Positions 18,926-25,604 of a stretch of 64,000 nucleotides of DNA are shown piece by piece (positions within the stretch are counted from its first letter, which is position 1; each line of letters begins with the position of its first letter). Source of the stretch: Algoriphagus chordae (GTDB taxonomy: Bacteria > Bacteroidota > Bacteroidia > Cytophagales > Cyclobacteriaceae); assembly GCF_003254055.1 (NCBI RefSeq), contig NZ_QKZT01000002.1, positions 310,001-374,000 of the forward strand, given 5' to 3'. The position numbers and the translations under genes were made by a program. The notes below the pieces were generated by a model, which was not told the origin of the DNA, made no database searches, and was given only the letters and a program-made list of their open reading frames with translations.

Positions 18926-18935
18926 ATCATGAAAT
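18919..18935. promoter_or_regulatory. Operator-like dyad over the DUF5690 start
   Basis: TTTTC-ATATCAT-GAAA with the same 7-base spacing as the other dyads of the locus. It overlaps the start codon of the minus-strand DUF5690 gene (ATG at 18923-18925), a position suited to repression. It is also compatible with chance in AT-rich sequence, so its weight comes from the other copies. Confidence 0.45.
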
Positions 18936-19240
18936 TTTTCAAATTTGGATATAGATGGAGCATCAAGACTTCAGATGATATTCAACTTGCTTTTGAGATC
19001 CTGTATTAAAACTGAATAAAGAGAGCAAATAGCTTCAAAACAATGAATTAATGAACCCATTTGACTTACGGATCAAAGGTATTAGGGACAGATTTGAAAT
19101 TTGAATTCTGAATGTTAAGGGATTATTAAGTTTTCTAACAGGAAATTAATTTTCCAATTAGGAAATTTTTTAAGTTTATTTGCAATAGAAATATTGTACA
19201 CTGCAATCATTTACATTGGTCCTTAGACATAAAATTTGAA
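18926..19240. other. Divergent promoter region between DUF5690 and the catabolic operon
   Basis: A 315-base non-coding stretch, AT-rich, that must hold the promoters of both the minus-strand transporter and the plus-strand dehydrogenase operon. Besides the dyads listed separately it holds TAAGTTTA (19171-19178), a possible -7 element five bases after the second dyad of the pair at 19131-19166. No gene was seen. Confidence 0.5.
19131..19166. promoter_or_regulatory. Pair of operator-like dyads upstream of the catabolic operon
   Basis: TTTTC-TAACAG-GAAA (19131-19145, spacing six) and TTTTC-CAATTAG-GAAA (19150-19165, spacing seven) lie about 75-110 bases upstream of the dehydrogenase start. The second fits exactly the dyad seen at the SusC and regulator promoters, linking the catabolic operon to the same regulator. 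Confidence 0.6.
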
Positions 19241-20323
19241 ATGAAGAAAGAAGCCCTAGCAATGATCTTTACTGAATTGGAGAAGCCATTTTCCGCTACG
19301 CCGGTAAATCTTCCGAATTTAACATCAGGCGAGGCACTCGTAGAGATCACCTACACGACTATATGCACGAGTGATCTTCATACGTTTTATGGACGTCGTG
19401 CTGCACATACACCAAGCGTACTGGGACATGAAGTTATCGGTCGGATCACTCGCATAGCAGAAGAAGGGCTTACTGATTTCTATGGCGATAAGCTTAAAAT
19501 TGGAGATCTCGTGACTTGGTCAGTCTATGCCCATGACCATACTGGGATGATGGCGGCTAAGGGCATTCCTCAAAAATCTGAACCTCTTTTCAAATATGGT
19601 CATGAGCAAATCAAACAAAACGACGTTCTCAGCGGGGGATTTGCCACACACTGCCATTTGAGAAAGGGAACGGACATTTTCAAAATCCCCTCTGGAATTT
19701 CTTCAAAAGAAGCTGCTCCTTTGAACTGCACCCATGCTACTATAGCTGGAGCTATCAGACTAGCAGGGAGCCTGACAGACAAAAATGTGCTCGTAATCGG
19801 TGCAGGAATGTTAGGAATTTCAGCTTGTGCGATGTCAAAATTTGCTGGCGCCAAGCATGTATTTGCCATGGACAGAACTATTCAACGAATCGAAAACAGT
19901 ACACGATTTGGAGCAGACAGAGGCATCGATGCGAACCTTTCACTAGAAGAGATACTAAGCATCACGCAGTCGCTCGGAGGCATTGATATCGTCATAGACA
20001 CCACTGGATCTGCTTCAGCAATGGAAAAAGGCCTAAATATTTTAAACATAGGAGGGATTGCCATCTGGGTGGGCGCTGTATATTCGGAGCGAAATATCTC
20101 CATCAATGCCGAGTCGGTGGTAAGAAGAATTCTGACAATTAAAGGACTACACAATTACAGCCCGGAAGACTTGGCTTTTGCCATCAATTTTCTTGAATCA
20201 ACACATTTACTCTATCCTTTTGAAAGTCTTGTAGAGACAGACTTTTGCTTGGCAAAGCTTGATGACGCCTTTAAATCGGCCAATAAATCTGGAAAATACA
20301 GAGTGGGCATCACTCCAAACTAA
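19241..20323 (+). CDS. Zinc-dependent alcohol dehydrogenase, phosphonate-associated type
   Basis: 360 residues, medium-chain dehydrogenase/reductase. Catalytic zinc ligands appear as Cys42 (TTICTSDLHTFYG), His63 and Glu64 (LGHEVIGRI); the Rossmann motif is VLVIGAGMLGISA near 184-196. The four-cysteine structural zinc loop normally near residues 95-110 is absent; that region reads HDHTGMMAAKGIPQKSEP. The overall sequence and neighbours fit the family described as phosphonate-catabolism-associated alcohol dehydrogenase (TIGR03366/HpnZ). Its exact substrate is unproven: a hydroxyphosphonate or the C2 product of phosphonate cleavage are candidates. It is the first gene of a four-gene operon (gaps of 30, 19 and 42 bases). 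Confidence 0.82.
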   Translation: MKKEALAMIFTELEKPFSATPVNLPNLTSGEALVEITYTTICTSDLHTFYGRRAAHTPSVLGHEVIGRITRIAEEGLTDFYGDKLKIGDLVTWSVYAHDHTGMMAAKGIPQKSEPLFKYGHEQIKQNDVLSGGFATHCHLRKGTDIFKIPSGISSKEAAPLNCTHATIAGAIRLAGSLTDKNVLVIGAGMLGISACAMSKFAGAKHVFAMDRTIQRIENSTRFGADRGIDANLSLEEILSITQSLGGIDIVIDTTGSASAMEKGLNILNIGGIAIWVGAVYSERNISINAESVVRRILTIKGLHNYSPEDLAFAINFLESTHLLYPFESLVETDFCLAKLDDAFKSANKSGKYRVGITPN

Positions 20324-20353
20324 TCAAATCATTCAATTATATCATCAAATAAA

Positions 20354-21058
20354 ATGAGCGAAAAAAACTACATCAAACTGATCGTTTTTGACATGGCAGG
20401 GACAACTGTCAACGAAAACAATGTAGTCTATAAATCACTTCAACAGGCCATCAATAAGCTTGGACATGATTTCTCCCTTAATAACGTATTACTAATTGGA
20501 GGTGGGAAAGAAAAACTTCAAGCGATTCGTGACATCATGAAACCTGTCTATTCATCTGCAGAAGACCTAGAAAAGGATGCACAAATTGCCTTTGCTGATT
20601 TTCTGACTATCCTTAAGGCAGCCTATAAAAATCTGGAAGTAAACACCTATAAAGGCACCTGCGAACTATTTAGTTATTTACGTCAACATGGAATCAAAGT
20701 AGCACTAAATACAGGTTATAATGAACAGACAGCACTTTCTCTTTTGGAGAAATTAGGATGGAAAGAAGGTGAAACTTTTGATGCACTCATCACTGCTGAC
20801 GATGTCAAAAACAGTCGGCCAGCCCCAGACATGATCTATGTGGCCATGGAGAAGTGTGGCATATCCAATGCAAAGCAAGTGGCAAAAATTGGTGACTCTG
20901 TCGTCGACATAGAAGAAGGAAAATCAGCCGGATGCGGATTGACCCTCGGTGTGACTACCGGAGCGCAGACTTCTGAGCAATTAAATACTGCTGACCCTGA
21001 TTTCATCATAGATTCTTTAGTAGAGTTGAAAGAAATAATTGCCTTAGAAACAGTTTAA
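20354..21058 (+). CDS. Phosphonatase-like HAD hydrolase (PhnX-like)
   Basis: 234 residues, HAD superfamily with a C1 cap. Motif I is FDMAGTT with nucleophile Asp13 and Ala15, the D-x-A-G-T form characteristic of phosphonoacetaldehyde hydrolase rather than the D-x-D of phosphatases. In the cap, IGGGKEKL places Lys52 where PhnX has the Schiff-base lysine (MGLLK). Motif II is TGYN, motif III lies around SRPAPDMIY, and motif IV is KIGDSVVDIEEG. This agrees with the phosphonatase-like family TIGR03351. It probably hydrolyses a C-P bond in a 2-oxo-phosphonate such as phosphonoacetaldehyde; the precise substrate is inference. It sits in the middle of the catabolic operon, 30 bases after the dehydrogenase. 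Confidence 0.85.
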   Translation: MSEKNYIKLIVFDMAGTTVNENNVVYKSLQQAINKLGHDFSLNNVLLIGGGKEKLQAIRDIMKPVYSSAEDLEKDAQIAFADFLTILKAAYKNLEVNTYKGTCELFSYLRQHGIKVALNTGYNEQTALSLLEKLGWKEGETFDALITADDVKNSRPAPDMIYVAMEKCGISNAKQVAKIGDSVVDIEEGKSAGCGLTLGVTTGAQTSEQLNTADPDFIIDSLVELKEIIALETV

Positions 21059-21077
21059 TCCAAAACAGCCCCGACCT

Positions 21078-22052
21078 ATGAACCGTCGAATTTTTATCAA
21101 AAACTCAGCACTGGCTGGGTTTAGCTTTGCATTGCCGGATCTTTCCAGTGAGCTAGAAGCCGTTTTTTCTAAAAAAATTACCATTGGCGTCATAGCTGAT
21201 TTGCATCAGGATCTAATGCACGATGGAGCAGAAAGGTTATCCAGCTTTTTAACGGAAGTCAAAAAACAATCCCCTGATGCAATCTTGCAGCTGGGTGATT
21301 TCGCCTACCCTTCCGACACTAACAAAGCATTGATCGATGATTTTAACAATGCACATCAGCACAGTCTGCATGTCATTGGCAATCATGATACAGACTCGGG
21401 CTTTACCAAAGAACAGTGTCTTAGCGTCTGGGGGATGCCCGCTACATATTATACTCAAGATCTAAAAGGAATTCGCCTGATAGTGCTGGATGGAAACGAA
21501 AAGGGCTCGCCTTCTTACACAGGAGGCTACGTTTCATTCATTGGGGCCGAGCAGATCAATTGGCTTCAGAAGCAATTGGAGAAATCCACATTACCAGTCT
21601 TGATTTGTTGTCACCAGCCCCTTGCAGGCCTTTTCGCTGTCGATAATGCGACAGAAATCCAATCACTGCTAGGCCAGTATTCCGACAAAATTCTCCTTTG
21701 CATCAATGGTCATTCGCACATTGATCAACATCAGGTGATCAATGATGTAAACTACCTTCATATCAATTCTGCTTCTTATTACTGGGTTGGGGATGACTAC
21801 AAGCACACAACTTTCGAAGCATCTATCATCAAAGAGCACCCCATCCTTGACTTGACTTGCCCTTATGAGGAAAGTTTATTCGCGTTCTTGACTATAGACC
21901 CTACCTCTAAAACAATAACTGTGAAAGGAAGAAGAAGTAAGTGGGTGGGTAAATCTCCTAAGGAACTCGGATACAAAATTGATGGTGAAACCGATCTATA
22001 TGATTGGGTAATTCCAGAAATCAAAAATCTCAAAATCTCCTTATCACAATAG
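21078..22052 (+). CDS. Tat-exported calcineurin-like metallophosphatase
   Basis: 324 residues. The N-terminus NRRIFIKNSALAGFSFALP is a twin-arginine signal (Arg3-Arg4), so the enzyme is folded with its metals before export. All metallophosphoesterase motifs are present: ADLH, LGDF, GNHD, CCHQPL and NGHSH. The family hydrolyses phosphomonoesters or diesters with two metals; the closest kind cannot be chosen by eye. It lies 19 bases after the PhnX-like gene and 42 before the FAD oxidoreductase, so it is co-expressed with the cytoplasmic phosphonate enzymes. That suggests an exported step that frees phosphate or a phosphonate head group. Confidence 0.85.
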   Translation: MNRRIFIKNSALAGFSFALPDLSSELEAVFSKKITIGVIADLHQDLMHDGAERLSSFLTEVKKQSPDAILQLGDFAYPSDTNKALIDDFNNAHQHSLHVIGNHDTDSGFTKEQCLSVWGMPATYYTQDLKGIRLIVLDGNEKGSPSYTGGYVSFIGAEQINWLQKQLEKSTLPVLICCHQPLAGLFAVDNATEIQSLLGQYSDKILLCINGHSHIDQHQVINDVNYLHINSASYYWVGDDYKHTTFEASIIKEHPILDLTCPYEESLFAFLTIDPTSKTITVKGRRSKWVGKSPKELGYKIDGETDLYDWVIPEIKNLKISLSQ

Positions 22053-22094
22053 ACACCTCCATCTATTTTTTCAAAGAAAAACACAAACAACTCC

Positions 22095-23225
22095 ATGAAT
22101 CAACAACACGCAATCGTAATCGGTGCAGGGATCGTAGGACTTTCTATGACTAGAGCGCTTTATGCCAAAGGTTGGAAAGTAACCGTCATCGAGCGCCACC
22201 CACAGGCTCAAGGTGCTTCTGTCCGTAATTTTGGAATGATCTGGCCAATCGGTCAAGAGCAAGGCCCTTGCTATCAACGTGCGATGCGCTCAAGAGAAGT
22301 CTGGTTGGAGATGTCCCAAAAAGCCGGTTTTTGGTCAGAACAAACAGGATCACTACATCTAGCATACACTGACCTGGAACTTCAGGTAGTCAAGGAGTAC
22401 GTGACAGCCATGCAAAATCAAAAATCTGCACATCAGCTCAGTCCTGAAGAAACGCTATTGAAAAGTCCCGCGTCGGTGTCTAAAAATCTAAAAGGTGCAC
22501 TCTGGACAGCCGATGAGATGATCGTAGATCCTCGTGAAGCGATTGCTAAAACTGCCCAATACCTGGATAGTCTCGATGGAATAGATTTTATCTGGAATAG
22601 GGTAATCTCAAGAATCGAAGGAAATACGGTTTATAGTGGACAAAGATCCTGGTCGGCAGATAAAATATTTGTATGCAGTGGCGCAGACTTTGAAACCTTA
22701 TACCCAGAATTATTTGAGACTACACCTATCACAAAATGTAAGCTCCAAATGATGCGACTAGTGCAGCAACCGCAAAGCTGGCGCATCGGACCTCCCCTTT
22801 GCGCAGGATTGAGTTTTATACATTACAAAGGTTTTCAGGTGGCTCCCTCTTTATCACAATTAAAGGAAGTCTACACTGAGCAATACAAAGAGCTTTTAGA
22901 CCTAGGTATTCATGTGATGGTTTCACAGAATGGAATGGGTGAATTGACCGTAGGTGACAGCCATGAATACGGACTTAACTTCACGCCATTCGATACGCAA
23001 CGCATCAATAAACTGATCCTGGATGTTTTGAAGACATTCGCCCACTTTAAAAATTGGGAAATCGGAAGTTCTTGGCATGGCATCTACCCTAAAATGACTA
23101 ATGGAGCCACAGAATTTGTCCATCAAATCGATGATGCAGTCACCATTGTCAACGGTATGGGTGGAGCAGGCATGACACTCTCATTTGGGCTGGGTGAAGA
23201 GGTGGTAGACTCTATCAAAGACTAA
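22095..23225 (+). CDS. FAD-dependent oxidoreductase, aminophosphonate-associated (TIGR03364-like)
   Basis: 376 residues, DAO/glycine-oxidase fold. The dinucleotide-binding motif is AIVIGAGIVGLS (Gly10-x-Gly12-x2-Gly15) followed by VTVIERH and RNFGMIWPIGQEQGP; the C-terminal FAD contact is NGMGGAGMTLSFGLGEEV. The pattern and the position beside a PhnX-like gene fit the FAD oxidoreductase family TIGR03364, proposed to oxidise aminophosphonates. From memory, members have been reported to act on N-methylated 2-aminoethylphosphonate. It could deliver phosphonoacetaldehyde to the PhnX-like enzyme, replacing an aminotransferase, since no PhnW is present here. It is the last gene of the operon; a weak 7-base AU-rich hairpin follows at 23302-23319. 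Confidence 0.83.
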   Translation: MNQQHAIVIGAGIVGLSMTRALYAKGWKVTVIERHPQAQGASVRNFGMIWPIGQEQGPCYQRAMRSREVWLEMSQKAGFWSEQTGSLHLAYTDLELQVVKEYVTAMQNQKSAHQLSPEETLLKSPASVSKNLKGALWTADEMIVDPREAIAKTAQYLDSLDGIDFIWNRVISRIEGNTVYSGQRSWSADKIFVCSGADFETLYPELFETTPITKCKLQMMRLVQQPQSWRIGPPLCAGLSFIHYKGFQVAPSLSQLKEVYTEQYKELLDLGIHVMVSQNGMGELTVGDSHEYGLNFTPFDTQRINKLILDVLKTFAHFKNWEIGSSWHGIYPKMTNGATEFVHQIDDAVTIVNGMGGAGMTLSFGLGEEVVDSIKD

Positions 23226-23346
23226 TGCTCCGGAAGATATTTATATCAAAGGAATACTTGTCACCTATAAACTAAACCGCATTGAATTATTCAAGATGAT
23301 CTTACTATGCCTATAGTAAAGAGCTTCCTTTCCATATGTAGACTTC

Positions 23347-23541
23347 CTTGAATACATTCAGCGAGTAAAAGTTGAGGCTGCCAAGCGCAGCTTCGAAACT
23401 AGCATGAAAAACCTCAACGAAGTTATATTTGATGTAGGCTACTCAGACACCAAAGCCTTCCGTACCACCTTCAAAAAAATCACTGGCCTCACTCCTTTCG
23501 AGTATAGGAATAAGTATAATAAAGGGATGGGGGTGAATTAA
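23347..23541 (+). pseudogene. Duplicated 3' end of the GlxA-type AraC gene
   Basis: 195 bases matching 7820-8014 without gaps and with about four substitutions, including the stop codon. It encodes the last 64 residues of the AraC domain (LEYIQRVKVEAAKRSFETSM to the end) with I/L, M/I and I/M changes. Homology begins abruptly at the CTT codon and no start or N-terminal domain precedes it, so it is a broken copy. It lies between the phosphonate operon and a minus-strand hypothetical gene. The near identity points to a recent event or to exchange with the intact gene. Confidence 0.9.
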
Positions 23542-23559
23542 AGCCTCTTTTGATCAATA

Positions 23560-24621
23560 TTAAAAATCCCTCAGCGGGATGTATTCCCCGTTTTCCCGAG
23601 CTCTTTTTCTGATGTCCATATGGAATTTCAGGGAACCTAAATTGTACTCAGGATCATAATCCTCTTCAAATTCTAGGTATTCATCTGTCTCAGCTTCAGT
23701 GAGCGCATAATATCTGTGCACGTACAAACCATACATAATATTGAACCAGTCATGGAATTCAGCAAAAAAATCAAACTCCTCACCTTCTATCCAATAGGAA
23801 TGTGTATGAATTTGAACAGAAACATCATCACTTCTTCTCAAGGTTAAATAAGTAAACTCATGCTCATTGAGATATTTATCGAAGCGTAACAGTTTTTCTA
23901 TGATCTGCATTTCTGAACACTCAGAATTATTCAAAAAATCATCATCAAAGTCTCTCGCAAAATGAGTAACCAAGTCTAAATGACTCTTGAGTGAATAGAA
24001 CAACATATAAAAATCATCCCAACTCATCGTTTCAAAATCAAAGCCCCCCGAAGAAACCTCTATAAAATCATAAGTAGGCTCGTATTTCATCAGCCAAGCC
24101 TCCAAAAACTCCTTACTTATTCGCTGTGGCCAATGAGCTGATTCTTTTACTGCTGCGCCCGCAAGTTGTAAATGAAGCATGACATCTGGCTTGTCAGAAA
24201 AATCAGTTCTCTCATCCAAATGAGAAGTCAGAACCATAGAATCTCCATACCAACCATTGTTGTCTTCCAGACAGTTAAAACAGTAACACTGGTAGATCTC
24301 TGCAATAAGTTCGCCCAGCCCGTCATCGCTTGGCTCTAAGCTAAACCGCAGGTCCAAGTAATCTCGCGTGACCTTACTGTAAAAGCGATAGGTCCTTCGA
24401 TCTAGCCTAGGGTTACAGGAAAGATTATCGCAATATCCAGTCAGCACCTCTAGCTGAGATTCCCCCTGACTTCTGAAGAGACTAAATATCCCTTCTAATT
24501 TTTCAACAAAAAGTGGTAAAGGCATATCCTGATAGGTGTACTGTGGATCCAGCAATTCACCAAGCTGAGCAGAATCCATTTCTGCAAAGGAGTTTATGAC
24601 TTGATTTAAATAAGAATTCAT
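23560..24621 (-). CDS. Hypothetical protein, acidic and aromatic-rich
   Basis: 353 residues that I do not recognise. There is no signal peptide or membrane segment, so it is probably cytoplasmic. It is rich in Asp, Glu, Phe and Tyr, for example FDFETMSWDDFYMLFYSLKSHLDL and WIEGEEFDFFAEFHDWFNIMYGLYVHRYYALTEAETDEYLEFEEDYD, and has paired cysteines in YQCYCFNCLED that might bind a metal. It stands alone, convergent with the AraC fragment (19 bases from its stop) and next to the left repeat of the putative island. ATG at 24621 is the only sensible start. No function is proposed. Confidence 0.6.
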   Translation of the reverse strand: MNSYLNQVINSFAEMDSAQLGELLDPQYTYQDMPLPLFVEKLEGIFSLFRSQGESQLEVLTGYCDNLSCNPRLDRRTYRFYSKVTRDYLDLRFSLEPSDDGLGELIAEIYQCYCFNCLEDNNGWYGDSMVLTSHLDERTDFSDKPDVMLHLQLAGAAVKESAHWPQRISKEFLEAWLMKYEPTYDFIEVSSGGFDFETMSWDDFYMLFYSLKSHLDLVTHFARDFDDDFLNNSECSEMQIIEKLLRFDKYLNEHEFTYLTLRRSDDVSVQIHTHSYWIEGEEFDFFAEFHDWFNIMYGLYVHRYYALTEAETDEYLEFEEDYDPEYNLGSLKFHMDIRKRARENGEYIPLRDF

Positions 24622-24854
24622 ATGGAAAATCAGAATTTGTGAATTTAAAAAAATTGCCTGCTATTGCTAAATAAAAGTTGGATTACGCAAAGTGTACTCC
24701 TCGGTGTACCTCGAAAAAAAAGAAAACCCCAAATACTTTACGTATAAGGAGTTCTTAAAGCGGGAACTGCCCCGATAGCCATCGCGGCTTGATCTATTGA
24801 CCTCTAAATCATTACCTAGAAAACAATACCACAAGAAGTACAAATTTTAAGCAC

Positions 24855-24886
24855 AAAAAAAAAGGATACCATTTCTAGTATCCTTT
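24855..24886 (-). terminator. Minus-strand intrinsic terminator at left repeat
   Basis: AAAGGATAC (24861-24869) pairs with GTATCCTTT (24878-24886). Read on the minus strand the stem is followed by about ten T. It directly follows the small stem-loop TAGCGGGAACAGCGCTA of the repeat, as a terminator does behind a short transcript. No minus-strand gene is visible upstream, so it may end a non-coding RNA or be a relic. Confidence 0.7.
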
Positions 24887-24887
24887 G

Positions 24888-25273
24888 TAGCGGGAACAGC
24901 GCTACAAACTACTTCTGATTTTCAGAGACTTACGATAAACCTGGGACAAAAACTGGGACAGGTTCATTTTGCTTTTACAATATTAAATTTATTTGAATTG
25001 AACCATTTCGAACCTCTCAAAACATGTGTTTAAACGCCATATAGGTTATGTTTATGGTTTTTGAATGATCTTTTTTCTTTTTGATGTGAAATCAGAAAAC
25101 GAACCTATTTTAGCTAGGGTCAAAACTAGAAAATGAACCTTTAATTTTCCTGAAAATTTGAAGGTATTTGAGTTGTCTTAGGATTGAAATAATTTGAATG
25201 GTTTAGAGTCTCACTTTAGCCTCGTACAATTCGTACGGTACGAGGGGTACGAGCTGTACGAGGTGTACGAATT
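24888..25273 (+). repeat. Dispersed ~390-bp direct repeat, left copy
   Basis: Matches 62501-62892 in the same orientation, roughly four bases in five identical by eye. It starts with a stem-loop TAGCGGGAACAGCGCTA. Then come two TGGGACA units 12 bases apart, the shared blocks GGTTCATTTTGCTTTTACA, TTTGAATTGAACCATTTCG and TCAGAAAACGAACCTATTTT, and the 9-mer block at 25222-25273. It has no clear coding potential. Together with the right copy it brackets the sulfatase locus. Confidence 0.85.
25222..25273 (+). repeat. GTACGAG-type 9-mer tandem repeats, left copy
   Basis: After TCGTACAATTCGTAC the block reads as four 9-mers GGTACGAGG, GGTACGAGC, TGTACGAGG, TGTACGAAT; AATTCGTAC at the start and GTACGAATT at the end are inverted copies. 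Compared with the right copy (62841-62892) only two of 52 bases differ, far fewer than in the rest of the repeat. Confidence 0.8.
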
Positions 25274-25604
25274 GTCTATTCATTTTACTTTTTCAGAAGC
25301 ATTCTCTTTCCTGTTTTGTAAGGAAAACCTAGAATATAATATCGCTTTAAAACAAAGTTTAAACGGTTTAGGGAAGTAAGAAATGGAAAAAATCCTAAAT
25401 CTAAAAATGACCTTGCCTTTTGATCAATTTTAAACCACTAACAACTTACCAATTAGATCATTTTTAAATTCCAAAGAAAGGAAATGGCATCTAACTGTCC
25501 AACAAGCACAAATTGAATAATAGCCGACAGATCACAGATCCGCCGGCTTTAACTAGTAAACCCACCTATTTAGTATAATCTTTACTTTGAGATACGATTT
25601 AAAA

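Larger units (their letters stand above)
24622..25604. other. Non-coding interval carrying the left island repeat
   Basis: 983 bases with no credible gene. A 61-residue open frame at 25194-25379 is produced by the GTACGAG repeats. The interval contains a terminator-like hairpin (24855-24886), the ~386-base repeat and its tandem 9-mers (listed separately), and AT-rich sequence up to the sulfatase stop at 25605. An imperfect GC-rich dyad CCCCGATAGCCATCGCGG lies near 24771-24788. Confidence 0.6.

Noticed and set aside
24888..24906. A tRNA gene or functional tRNA 3' end at the repeat edge
   Set aside because: Only about 12-15 bases resemble an acceptor end; no D, anticodon or T arm was found, so this is kept as an att-site hypothesis only.
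25194..25379. 61-residue open frame across the GTACGAG repeats
   Set aside because: The encoded Tyr-Glu-rich stretch is produced by the 9-mer repeats; no start signal, no family, and the right copy does not keep an equivalent protein.
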